NCBI GenBank assembly: GCA_024697185.1
Contig: JAILGB010000020.1
Location: 1 to 64,000, forward strand
Direction of reading: 5' to 3'
Source: Opitutales bacterium
Lineage (GTDB): Bacteria; Verrucomicrobiota; Verrucomicrobiia; Opitutales; UBA953
DNA length: 64,000 nucleotides
The notes under the pieces are model-generated. The model made no database searches. It had not been told where the DNA came from and saw only the letters and a list, made by a program, of their open reading frames with translations. Every line of letters begins with the position of its first letter. The stretch's first letter is position 1. Position numbers and translations under genes: made by a program. Shown here one piece after another: positions 30,668 through 39,543 of this stretch.

Positions 30668-31111
30668 TTAGTCACAGCGCGCCTTGACGATCAATTTGCG
30701 GAACGGCACCGGTGAAATTGCCGGTGCGTGAACGTCCTCCGGCCAATAAATCACAAATTCGCCCGGCTGGATTGTCGTATAAATTTCTGCCGGACCTTCA
30801 TAAACCGAGCTGTCGCTTTTTTCATCATACGGAGTCTCCGCAATATCTTCGCGCGCGATCCAGCCGAGCGTTTCCGGTGCCGAGAGAGGTATATGGATAT
30901 CGAGAAAATGATTGTGGCTTTCCAACATCGACGTTTCCTTAGTTTTGCCGGGATGATCGACAACATTGATAAAACAGTCGTCGCCTTCGATAACAACGCG
31001 TCCCGCCGGGATCGATGCCATATCATGCGTGCGAATATAGTCAAAAACCTTTTTGAAATACGGATTGAGTGCCTCGATCCGCTTTGTATTTTTCAAGCTT
31101 CCAAGAATCAT
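30668..31111 (-). CDS. YhcH/YjgK/YiaL (NanQ) family protein
   Basis: ESHNHFLDIHIPLSAPETLGW..., PGEFVIYWPEDVHAPAI. Confidence 0.85.
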   Translation of the reverse strand: MILGSLKNTKRIEALNPYFKKVFDYIRTHDMASIPAGRVVIEGDDCFINVVDHPGKTKETSMLESHNHFLDIHIPLSAPETLGWIAREDIAETPYDEKSDSSVYEGPAEIYTTIQPGEFVIYWPEDVHAPAISPVPFRKLIVKARCD

Positions 31112-31222
31112 ATAATTATAAGGGGGTTAACATATTAATTTTGCCCCTCTTCCCGACAATAGTCAAACCCCAAAAACCGCTGTCCGGATTTATTTTCTCT
31201 TTTGTCGGCGTTCCCGCAAAAA

Positions 31223-32074
31223 CTATGCTGTTCTTCTCAATGCGTCGGCGACGATCACGAGATCGCGCACCGCCACCACATCGTGCAAGCGCAACATCGC
31301 GACTCCGCCGGCGATCCCGACCGCAGCGCAGGCGGCATCTCCACCGCCACGCTCCTTGGGAACTTTTCCCAAAATCGCCCCCAATGCGCTCTTTCGCGAA
31401 GTTCCCAGCAAAACGGGGAACCCGAGCGCGGTGATTTTGTTCATCTGGGCGACCATCTGCAAATTTTGCTCCACGGATTTGCCAAACCCGAAACCCGGAT
31501 CAAGCCAAAGCGATTCCGCGGGAACGCCAGCCGCCAAAATCCGTTCCGTTCCCGCCAGCAGATCCCGGCAAAGTTCCCCCATAAACTCGTTCCCGTAATC
31601 CGCGTTCCCGAAACGGTTGTGCATCGCAATCAGCGTGGCACCGGCCTCCGCAACGACTCGCGCCATAGGATAATCGCGTTCCCGCGACAAATCCGCAGCT
31701 CCGATCGCGCAAACGTCATTGATGAGTGACGCGCCCTCGGCAATCGCCGCACGGGCCACATTCGGACGATAAGTGTCAATACTCACGGGAACGTCCGGCA
31801 AAACTTCGCGAATCGCCCGCAAAGCCGGCAAAAGCCGAGACAGTTCCTCCGTCTCGTCAACGGGACGGGAACCCGGGCGCGTGCTCTCCGCTCCCAAATC
31901 GATCAGATCCGCGCCCTGTTCCACCAGCTCGCACGCATGGCGCGCCGCCGCTCTCGGATTCAAAAATTCGCCGCCGTCCGAAAACGAATCGGGCGTCGCG
32001 TTGACAATTCCCATCAGTAAGGTTCGGCGTTCCCGAAGCGCGGCTTCTGCGATTTTTTTAAATTTTCCAGGCAT
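31223..32074 (-). CDS. folP: dihydropteroate synthase
   Basis: LLMGIVNATPDSFSDGGEFLNPRAAARHACELVEQGADLIDLGAESTRPGS...SIDTYRPNVARAAIAEGASLINDV. Confidence 0.95.
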   Translation of the reverse strand: MPGKFKKIAEAALRERRTLLMGIVNATPDSFSDGGEFLNPRAAARHACELVEQGADLIDLGAESTRPGSRPVDETEELSRLLPALRAIREVLPDVPVSIDTYRPNVARAAIAEGASLINDVCAIGAADLSRERDYPMARVVAEAGATLIAMHNRFGNADYGNEFMGELCRDLLAGTERILAAGVPAESLWLDPGFGFGKSVEQNLQMVAQMNKITALGFPVLLGTSRKSALGAILGKVPKERGGGDAACAAVGIAGGVAMLRLHDVVAVRDLVIVADALRRTA

Positions 32075-32942
32075 TTTTTATCAGCGAATTCAAATCCTGC
32101 CAAGCGGCGGGAACGATATTTTCGGGACGATCCGTCCGGGCACAGGAAAATTGCGGCAAACGCTCCAGCCAAGTCTCCAGCGTCGCGGGAACGACTCCCG
32201 GCGGCAAGGAAATCTGCTTTAACGCCGCCCCCAACTGCTTGCGACGATAAATAAAAATTTCGCGAATCATCTTCTTCGCCGCGGGAACGAATTTTTGCGG
32301 CGACGCCTTCAAACGCAAATGCAAAAGGCAGGAATCGATTTTGGGCGGCGGGAAAAAACATTTTGCAGAAACGTTATGCCCCGGCGCGCGTTCATAAACC
32401 GCATCCAAAAAAACCGAGAGGGCGCCATAGTTTTTCGTTCCCGGCAAACCCGTAAAACGATCCGCTGCCTCCTTTTGCAGCATCAAAACCAAAGTCGTCG
32501 GCAAATCTTCAAAATCCAAAACGGCATCCATCCAAGGTGTCGAGATTGCATAAGGCAAGTTGGCGACAATCTTGAACGCCGTTCCCGCAGGCATCGTTTG
32601 CGGGAACGCCGCAAGCGGATAGTCCATCGCGTCGCCTTCGAGCAGTGAAAATTTTTCCGGATACGCCGGCAAGACGCGTTCCCGCAAATGCGCGGCCATT
32701 GTCGCGTCGCGTTCGACGGCAAAAACCCGCGCGCCCGCCTGCAACAATGTTGTCGTCAATGTCCCGAGCCCCGGGCCGACCTCAACGATAATGTCTCCGG
32801 CTGCGACCGCCGCCAAATCCAAAGATTTTTTGACGATGTTCCCGTCGATCAAAAAATTTTGCCCCAGCCATTTTTTGGGAGAATGGCCCAAAGCCGCAAG
32901 AAGTTCGCGCGTTTGGGAAAGATTGAAAGGGCCGGTCAGCAT
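32058..32942 (-). CDS. rsmA: 16S rRNA dimethyladenosine transferase
   Basis: PKKWLGQNFLIDGNIVKKSLDLA...IVEVGPGLGTLTTTLLQAGARVFAVERD...NLPYAISTP. Overlaps folP by 17 bp. Confidence 0.94.
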   Translation of the reverse strand: MLTGPFNLSQTRELLAALGHSPKKWLGQNFLIDGNIVKKSLDLAAVAAGDIIVEVGPGLGTLTTTLLQAGARVFAVERDATMAAHLRERVLPAYPEKFSLLEGDAMDYPLAAFPQTMPAGTAFKIVANLPYAISTPWMDAVLDFEDLPTTLVLMLQKEAADRFTGLPGTKNYGALSVFLDAVYERAPGHNVSAKCFFPPPKIDSCLLHLRLKASPQKFVPAAKKMIREIFIYRRKQLGAALKQISLPPGVVPATLETWLERLPQFSCARTDRPENIVPAAWQDLNSLIKNAWKI

Positions 32943-32957
32943 ATCGCGGGAACGCCG

Positions 32958-34421
32958 TTAGCGATTGTCTTTTTTGGGCTTCTTTGAGGGACGCTCTTTT
33001 TGAGCTTTGCCGACAAAGTCAAATTTTACGGGAACGCCGCCGAGGTCGAACGCCTCATAAAATTTGGCTTTCAAATAACGCTCGTAAGCCTCGTCGAGTC
33101 GTTCTTCCGAGTTACAATAAAGCGCGATTCGGATCGGCTTGTTCTTTGTCTGCAAGGCATAATAGCATTTGAAACGCCTGCCGCTCACAACACGCGGCTC
33201 CTGCATCGCCATCGCCTTTGCGATCGCCCGGTTGACCTGACCCGTCGGCAAACGGACATTCATGCGCTCGTTGAGCTCGACCGCTTCCGCCAGCAGTTCC
33301 TCAACATGATAGCCTTCCTTGGCGGAAGCGAAAATAATGCGTGAACCCGGCAGGAAAAAGAGTTCCTTGTGAATCGCTTTTACAAAAGCGCGGCGGAACT
33401 CTTCTTCATTGGCGTAATCGCCGGCAGCCTGACCGCCTTTGAAATGCTGGCGCGCCAAATCCCATTTGTTGACGACGATCACCAAGCCGACGCCGAGATC
33501 GATCAGACTGCCCGCCAACTGCTTGTCCAAACGCGTGACACCCGTCATCGCGTCTATGACCAAAAAACAAACATCCGCGCGCTGCAACGCCTCTTCCGTC
33601 CGGAGCGAGGAAAAATATTCCAGGGTGTCAAACTTGTTCTTGGCGCGTTTTCCCGCCGTGTCCGCGAGTTCAAAATGATAGGTTTTTCCCGTTTTGTCTG
33701 TCCAGTCAAGCCGCTTTTTGATCGCTTCGCGCGTCGTTCCCGCGACTTCGGAGACGATCAGGCGCTCCTCCTTCAAAAGACAGTTCCCGAGCGAACTTTT
33801 CCCGACATTGGGTTTGCCAGCCAGACAGATGCGAATCGGTTCCGGATCTTCGGGCGCCTTCGGCTTTTCAACGACATTCCCGTCTTCATCGATCAATTCC
33901 TCATCGTCTTCGGGCATGCCGATAATTTTTAAAATTTCCTGCCGCAAAAATTCCAGACCGAGATTGTGTTCCGCAGAAATCAGCACGGGGGTGCCGAAAC
34001 CCAATTTATAAAATTCCCCCTGCACCATTTTCCGGTCCTCGTTATCGACTTTGTTGACCGCCAAGACAACCTGTTTGTTGTATTTTCGCAACGCTGCCGC
34101 CACCTCGAGATCCAGCGGTGTGCAACCCTGGGTGACATCGGTTACCATCACCACACATTCCGCCGCGGTGATGGCAAAATTGACCTGCTCCTCAACGGCG
34201 TCGGCAATCACCTTGGGCGTCGATTCTTCCGTAAAAAGTCCGATTCCGCCCGTATCCATCAGCAAATAGTCGTCGCCGGGAACGCGTTCCGTAATCAAAT
34301 CGCGGGTCACACCCGGCATATCGTGAACAATGGAAACCCGACGGCCGAGCAAGCGGTTGAACAAACGGCTCTTGCCAACATTGGGCCTCCCGACAATCGC
34401 AACTGAACGCGGTATAGTCAT
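32958..34421 (-). CDS. der: ribosome biogenesis GTPase Der
   Basis: Two G domains: VAIVGRPNVGKSRLFNRLLGRR... and ICLAGKPNVGKSSLGNCLLKEER. Confidence 0.96.
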   Translation of the reverse strand: MTIPRSVAIVGRPNVGKSRLFNRLLGRRVSIVHDMPGVTRDLITERVPGDDYLLMDTGGIGLFTEESTPKVIADAVEEQVNFAITAAECVVMVTDVTQGCTPLDLEVAAALRKYNKQVVLAVNKVDNEDRKMVQGEFYKLGFGTPVLISAEHNLGLEFLRQEILKIIGMPEDDEELIDEDGNVVEKPKAPEDPEPIRICLAGKPNVGKSSLGNCLLKEERLIVSEVAGTTREAIKKRLDWTDKTGKTYHFELADTAGKRAKNKFDTLEYFSSLRTEEALQRADVCFLVIDAMTGVTRLDKQLAGSLIDLGVGLVIVVNKWDLARQHFKGGQAAGDYANEEEFRRAFVKAIHKELFFLPGSRIIFASAKEGYHVEELLAEAVELNERMNVRLPTGQVNRAIAKAMAMQEPRVVSGRRFKCYYALQTKNKPIRIALYCNSEERLDEAYERYLKAKFYEAFDLGGVPVKFDFVGKAQKERPSKKPKKDNR

Positions 34422-34486
34422 ATGAAAATCAAAAATTAAATGAAAGTTTTCACTAATTTTACGAAATTCCCGTTCCCGCCGCTACA

Positions 34487-34532
34487 AAAAATCGTTCCCG
34501 CGAGAGACAAAATCTTCGCGGGAACGATTTTT
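34487..34532 (-). terminator. motif-pair intrinsic terminator downstream of ridA
   Basis: Perfect 17-bp stem AAAAATCGTTCCCGCGA / TCGCGGGAACGATTTTT, 12-nt loop, T-run on the minus strand. Confidence 0.92.
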
Positions 34533-34542
34533 AGAGCGAAAA

Positions 34543-35019
34543 CTATTCGACTTCGAGCACGACTTGCACTTCCGCCGTGGCATTGAGCGGAACACCCGGC
34601 AAAGCGACGGCCGCTCGGGCGTGTTTGCCCGCCTCGCCAAAAATCTCCACCAGGACATCCGACGCCCCGTTAATCACCTTGGGCGCCATTTCAAAGCCGG
34701 CGGGCGCGTTCACAAAACCGTTGAGGTTGACGACACGCTTGATCTTGTCGAGCGAACCCAATGCCGCCTTCGCATTCGCCAACGCAGCCAAAGCACAAGC
34801 TTTTGCCGCAGCGTAGCCGTAATCGAGATCTTTTTCCGGAGCCGAACCGATCTGCCCCGTGTAGGCGAGTTTGCCGTCCACCATCGGCAGCGTTCCCGCG
34901 ATAAAAAGCAAATTGCCTGTGCGAACGCTCGAAACATAGGAACCTGCTGGAGCCGGAGCCGGCGGCAAGACCAAACCCAATGAATTGATTTTTTCTTCGA
35001 TTGTCATAATGCTCTTCAT
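34543..35019 (-). CDS. RidA family (YjgF/YER057c) protein
   Basis: LPPAPAPAGSYVSSVRTGNLLFIAGTLPM...GQIG...VVNLNGFVNA...ARAAVALPGVPLNATAEVQVVLEV. Confidence 0.92.
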   Translation of the reverse strand: MKSIMTIEEKINSLGLVLPPAPAPAGSYVSSVRTGNLLFIAGTLPMVDGKLAYTGQIGSAPEKDLDYGYAAAKACALAALANAKAALGSLDKIKRVVNLNGFVNAPAGFEMAPKVINGASDVLVEIFGEAGKHARAAVALPGVPLNATAEVQVVLEVE

Positions 35020-35115
35020 TATAAAACCCCGTCGCAAAACTTAAAAGCAAAATCGCGGGAACGGGAAAGTTCGCCGTCTTTGTCGTTCCCGTAAAATGTC
35101 GTTCCCGCAAAAAGT

Positions 35116-36084
35116 TCAGGCGCGCGGATGAGCCTTTTTGTGAACATTTTTAAGTCGGGCGAGCGTGACGTGGGTGTAAATCTGAGTTGTCGAGAGGGAT
35201 GCGTGTCCGAGTTGTTCCTGAACAATGCGGATATCGGCGCCGTTGTCGAGCATGTGCGTCGCACAGGAATGCCGAAGCTTGTGCGGTGTAATGTCCATCG
35301 GCAAATTCGCCAGCTTCAGATAACGGCGCAGCCGTTCCCGTATTTGTCCGGGTTCGATAGGATTGCCCAGCGTTCCCGCAAAAACATATTCGCCGGCGGC
35401 GGGAATGCTTTTATAAAAATTTTTAAGCGCCGTCATCGCCGTTTTTCCAGCGGGAACGACGCGTTCTTTTTTGCCTTTGCCCAAGACTTTGATCAAGCCC
35501 GATTCCAAATCGACGTTCTCGCGACGCAAGGTGCAAAGTTCGCCAATGCGCAAGCCCGCCCCGTAAAGCAAGGTCAAAACCGCCTCGTCGCGCGCCGCCT
35601 CTTCCGGCGAGATCAGGGATTTTTTGAGCGCCTCCTCAGGCATCGCCATCAAAGCCAAGGCTTGTTTTTCCGTTAAAAATTTTGGCAGACGCTTCGGCAA
35701 CTTCGGCAAAATCAATCCCGTCATCGGGGAGACTTTGATTATTTTTTTCAACCTCAAAAATTTATAAAAAGAATGAAGCGCCGTCATCCAAAGTTTGACA
35801 GTTTTGCGCGACAAAGCTTTTTCGTCTGTTTTGCCGTAAACTTCGCCGTTTTGACAGGCGATGACAAAGGCGCGAAAAACATTCAGTTTGAGCTTGTCCC
35901 ATTTGCCGTCAAATCCCGAACAGCGCTCCGCCCAGCGCGCGAAAGTGTTCAAGGCGTGCTCATAGTTAAAAAGGGTGTGTTCGGAAAAGCGCCGTTCGTT
36001 GCGCATATAGTCCAAAAACTGATAAATGCGCCCACAGCCCGGAGTCTGCGGCGCATTTTCTTCGGAGACGATTTCAAGTCCCAT
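35116..36084 (-). CDS. xerD: tyrosine recombinase XerC/XerD
   Basis: LLYGAGLRIGELCTLRRENVD...ITPHKLRHSCATHMLDNGADIRIVQEQLGHASLSTTQIYTHV. Confidence 0.93.
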   Translation of the reverse strand: MGLEIVSEENAPQTPGCGRIYQFLDYMRNERRFSEHTLFNYEHALNTFARWAERCSGFDGKWDKLKLNVFRAFVIACQNGEVYGKTDEKALSRKTVKLWMTALHSFYKFLRLKKIIKVSPMTGLILPKLPKRLPKFLTEKQALALMAMPEEALKKSLISPEEAARDEAVLTLLYGAGLRIGELCTLRRENVDLESGLIKVLGKGKKERVVPAGKTAMTALKNFYKSIPAAGEYVFAGTLGNPIEPGQIRERLRRYLKLANLPMDITPHKLRHSCATHMLDNGADIRIVQEQLGHASLSTTQIYTHVTLARLKNVHKKAHPRA

Positions 36085-36509
36085 CAGCAGTTTTCGGGAC
36101 GTTTGCCGTAATTGGCGCGCACGGCGATCCCGATCCCGCCACGCGCGTTAAATTCGCCGATCACTTCGCACCATTTGGGGTCAAGGGCGGCGACCAGATC
36201 GTCGAGCATCTGATTGACGATATGTTCGTGAAACGCGCCCTCGTCGCGATAGCTCCAAAAATAAAGTTTAAGCGATTTGGACTCGACGATTTTTTTGTCG
36301 GGAACATAACGGATTGTTATTTTGGCGAAATCCGGCTGACCCGTTGCCGGGCAAAGTGTTGTGAATTCGTCCGTTGTTAGTTCGACAAGATAATCGCGAC
36401 GGCTGTGATTCGGGAAAACCTCCAATTTTCGCAGCGGGCGATTGCGCGTTGCCGGATTGGAGCCGATCGAGAGGCCCGCCAAATCTTTTTTGGAAGTGAT
36501 CTTAGCCAT
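36084..36509 (-). CDS. queF: NADPH-dependent 7-cyano-7-deazaguanine reductase
   Basis: FPNHSRRDYLVELTTDEFTTLCPATGQPDFAKITIRYVPDKKIVESKSLKLYFWSYRDEGAFHEHIVNQ. Start set to MAKITSKK. Confidence 0.94.
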   Translation of the reverse strand: MAKITSKKDLAGLSIGSNPATRNRPLRKLEVFPNHSRRDYLVELTTDEFTTLCPATGQPDFAKITIRYVPDKKIVESKSLKLYFWSYRDEGAFHEHIVNQMLDDLVAALDPKWCEVIGEFNARGGIGIAVRANYGKRPENC

Positions 36510-37152
36510 GGGCGATCGCGAGCGTTTCCTGTGTTCTGCGGGTGATTTCCGCCCAATCTTCAGCAATAATCAGTTCTTCCGGGCAAATCCACGCCGCGCC
36601 GATGCCGACGACAGAAGGATGTTGGAGCCAGGTCTTCATGTTGCCGTTGTTGAGGTTTCCTGTCGCGAGGAATTGCGGCTGGGCTTCACCAAACGCCAGG
36701 CAGCCGGCATTCAAAAGCTCGATGCCAACAGCCGCCGCCGGATAAAAATTCATAAAGTTGCAGCCGCGTCCCAATGCCCGCAGCATATTTGACGGCGTCA
36801 TCACGCCGGGAATCAAAGGAATGCCTTCTTCTGCCGCCCGGTCGAGATGGTGGGGGTCAAAGCCCGCCGTAACGACAAAGCGTGCGCCACTCATATGCGC
36901 GTCGCCGATTTGTTCCTGACGTATAAGATCCGCCACTCCGACAAACATTTCGGGCAGTTCGCTCGAGATTGTCTGAATCGCCATTGTATAATCCGCAGAG
37001 CGCGCCGTAATCGCGACGAGATCGCAGCCGCCAGCCATCAGCGCATAGCAAAGCGGCAAGGCTTTTTCCGCCGAATCAAGTGTTGCATAAGGCAGAACCC
37101 GGATACTTTTAATATGTTCAAGAATCGCTTCCATAAATTTAATTATAAACAA
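36502..37152 (-). CDS. eda: KDPG/KHG aldolase
   Basis: LPYATLDSAEKALPLCYALMAGGCDLVAITARS...FVVTAGFDPHHLDRAAEEGIPLIPGVMTPSNMLRALG...FMNFYPAA. Confidence 0.85.
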   Translation of the reverse strand: MFIIKFMEAILEHIKSIRVLPYATLDSAEKALPLCYALMAGGCDLVAITARSADYTMAIQTISSELPEMFVGVADLIRQEQIGDAHMSGARFVVTAGFDPHHLDRAAEEGIPLIPGVMTPSNMLRALGRGCNFMNFYPAAAVGIELLNAGCLAFGEAQPQFLATGNLNNGNMKTWLQHPSVVGIGAAWICPEELIIAEDWAEITRRTQETLAIAHG

Positions 37153-37161
37153 CGTTTTTTT

Positions 37162-38586
37162 TTAAGACGACAAAGATTGAATAAAATTTTGAATAATTCC
37201 GCCGAATGCGCCGTTTGAGAAAAAAACGACGAGAAGCGGTCGTTCCCGTGAAGCTTTTTTCGATTCATCGATCAATGCCGTCAAAATTTCCCCATTGTCC
37301 TTTGCGGCGAGCGCGTCTCTGCCACGGGACTTCAGCGTTCCCGCGACTTGCTCCGTATCCATTTTTTCCGCTCCCTGTGAAGCGTGATGAACGGGAGCGA
37401 TAAGAGCCCGGTCAGCTTTTTCGAGTGAGTCGGTAAAAGCCTCCTGCATAATTTTTCGCACGGCGGTATTGGAACGCGGCTCAAAAGCGGCGACCAGTTT
37501 GTGTTGCGGATAGCGTTCCCGCAAGGCTTCGAGGGTCAGCCGCAAGGCTGTCGGGTGGTGTCCGAAATCCTCGACCGCTGTCAGTTCCGGACGATCGATT
37601 AAGATTTCGCGACGCCGTTTGACGCCTTTGAATTCGCCAAGCGCGTCCAACGGGAACGTCCATTCCGGATTTTTGTCGTTCCCGTAAAGCGCCGCCGCCG
37701 TTCCCGCCATTGCGGCGTTGCGCGCGTTAAATATTCCGCTTTGGCTCCAGCGGACAGTCGTCCATTCGCGCCCCTTCCAAGTCAGTTTGAATGTCGAGCC
37801 CGTCGGAGTTTCCTTAAAATCCAAGATTCTCACATCGCAATGCTCGCCGACTCCGACGCGGACAATCGGGCACCACGAAACCGCCTCCAGCAAAGGCGCG
37901 ATATTGGCATCGTCGCCGTTGGCGACAATATAACCTGAGCGCGGCACCAGACGCATCACATGGGAAAAAGTCCGCTGAACATCCTGCAGATCTCTAAAAA
38001 TATCCGCATGATCAAATTCCAAATTGTTGAGCAAGAGAATTTCCGGCAAGTATTGGATAAATTTTGAACGTTTGTCAAAAAAGGCCGTGTCATATTCGTC
38101 GCCTTCGATGACAAAGGGCGCGCCGTCTTCGCCCGCGTGCGCTCCCGTCGGCAAATCGCGCGGCACTCCGCCGATCAGCCAGCCCGGATTTTTGCCGGCG
38201 GATTTCAACAAATAAGCCGCCAAAGTCGAAGTCGTCGTCTTGCCGTGCGTTCCCGCGACAACGATGTTGTGACGCCTGCAAAGCAATTGCGTCCGCAAAA
38301 GTTCCGGCAAGGAAACATACGGGAACGCTCGCGATTCGAGCAGCCATTCCATTTCCGGATGCCCGCGCGAAACCACATTGCCGACTACCACCAGGTCCGG
38401 GCGTTCCCGCAACAAGGCTTCCGCGCTATAGCCTTCCCGAATCTCAATCCCCTGCGAACGCAAAAGATCCGACATCGGCGGATAAACGCCCTTGTCCGAA
38501 CCGCTCACGCGATGTCCGAGTTCCCGCATCAGCAAAGCCGCGTTGCCCATCGCCGTGCCACAGATTCCCATAAAATAAATATGCAT
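37162..38586 (-). CDS. mpl: UDP-N-acetylmuramate:L-alanyl-gamma-D-glutamyl-meso-diaminopimelate ligase
   Basis: MHIYFMGICGTAMGNAALLMRELGHRVSGSDKGVYPPMSDLL...VAGTHGKTTTSTLAAYLL...VEDFGHHPTALRLTL. Confidence 0.92.
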   Translation of the reverse strand: MHIYFMGICGTAMGNAALLMRELGHRVSGSDKGVYPPMSDLLRSQGIEIREGYSAEALLRERPDLVVVGNVVSRGHPEMEWLLESRAFPYVSLPELLRTQLLCRRHNIVVAGTHGKTTTSTLAAYLLKSAGKNPGWLIGGVPRDLPTGAHAGEDGAPFVIEGDEYDTAFFDKRSKFIQYLPEILLLNNLEFDHADIFRDLQDVQRTFSHVMRLVPRSGYIVANGDDANIAPLLEAVSWCPIVRVGVGEHCDVRILDFKETPTGSTFKLTWKGREWTTVRWSQSGIFNARNAAMAGTAAALYGNDKNPEWTFPLDALGEFKGVKRRREILIDRPELTAVEDFGHHPTALRLTLEALRERYPQHKLVAAFEPRSNTAVRKIMQEAFTDSLEKADRALIAPVHHASQGAEKMDTEQVAGTLKSRGRDALAAKDNGEILTALIDESKKASRERPLLVVFFSNGAFGGIIQNFIQSLSS

Positions 38587-38642
38587 GGGATTTATTATAA
38601 AGAAGCACCGCTTTCTTTTCAATTTCCCAAGACAAAAACCGC

Positions 38643-38682
38643 GCGGGAACGACGGCGTTCCCTCGAAAAAGGACGTTCCCGC
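38643..38682 (-). terminator. motif-pair hairpin downstream of the membrane protein gene
   Basis: GCGGGAACG (38643-38651) / CGTTCCCGC (38674-38682), with a third partial copy CGTTCCC at 38656-38662. T5 follows on the minus strand. Confidence 0.65.
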
Positions 38683-38692
38683 CGGGAGGCTC

Positions 38693-39334
38693 TCAGTGTT
38701 TTTCTTTAATCAGCGAAAAATAAATTTCCGGCGCCGACAAGAAAATCAAAACATACGCGACCAATTCCAAGCTCTCCTCGATCAAACGGCGAATATCGGA
38801 CATGTTTTCGAAATCGCCGACGGAATCCCTGATAAAAGAAACGTGACCGACAGCCTGCGCCAAAGGCACAAAAACAATCAACGCCACGAAGAGCAAATCA
38901 AACGCTGTCGAATCCAAAAACTTGAACAATGCCGCTTTGGCCTCGTAGCGGTGCGACCAGGCATAAAAAAGCGCCAACAGCGGAAAAAGCCAGGCAAATT
39001 TCCAAGTAACGACCGGCAAAAGTTTATCAAAAAAAGAATCCAGTTCCCGCACAAAACAAAACGCCGTCAATCCCGCCAGGAAAAACAAGACGGGACGATA
39101 AAATTTGTCCCGCAATGCCAAAAAGGAAAAGCAGACTGTCGATAAAAACAAAAGCCCCAACTGAAGATTTTCGACCAAACCGTGTTCCGCGAACGTGTCC
39201 GTCTGATAATGTTTCGCCAATCCCCACAAAGCGATCACGACCGCAAAGACAACAACGAAATAAAGCCCATAACGCAAAATTTTGAAAGAAACTTTGCGCT
39301 CATAAAAATCAAATTTCCAAATACCGTTGTCCAT
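38693..39334 (-). CDS. hypothetical multi-pass membrane protein
   Basis: MDNGIWKFDFYERKVSFKILRYGLYFVVVFAVVIALWGLA..., several hydrophobic segments. Start set at 39334 rather than the longer ORF start. Confidence 0.7.
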   Translation of the reverse strand: MDNGIWKFDFYERKVSFKILRYGLYFVVVFAVVIALWGLAKHYQTDTFAEHGLVENLQLGLLFLSTVCFSFLALRDKFYRPVLFFLAGLTAFCFVRELDSFFDKLLPVVTWKFAWLFPLLALFYAWSHRYEAKAALFKFLDSTAFDLLFVALIVFVPLAQAVGHVSFIRDSVGDFENMSDIRRLIEESLELVAYVLIFLSAPEIYFSLIKEKH

Positions 39335-39432
39335 GGGGTAAAAAAAATAATAAAGACGAGGCGTTATAATAAAAACACCGTCATTTTTAGTATAATCTAA
39401 AAAGTCAAAAAAAAAAAAAAAACGAAAAAAAA

Positions 39433-39534
39433 GTTCCCGCAAAAAAATAAATTTCGCGGGAACGACGCTGTTCCCGCGAAAAAAACCGTTCCCGCGAGAT
39501 TTGATTTTACGGGAACGGCAATTGCGGGAACGCC
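39433..39534. repeat. intergenic array of six GTTCCCGC/GCGGGAAC-type motif copies in alternating orientations
   Basis: Direct reading: GTTCCCGC, CGCGGGAACG, GTTCCCGCG, CGTTCCCGCG, ACGGGAACGG, GCGGGAACGCC within about 100 bp. An adjacent A16-CG-A8 tract lies at 39407-39432. Confidence 0.85.
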
Positions 39535-39543
39535 GGGTAATTA

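Noticed and set aside
39407-39432. A16-CG-A8 tract as a poly(A) or retroelement signature
   Set aside because: No reverse transcriptase or target-site duplication seen. More simply the T-tract of a minus-strand terminator, or a homopolymer assembly issue.
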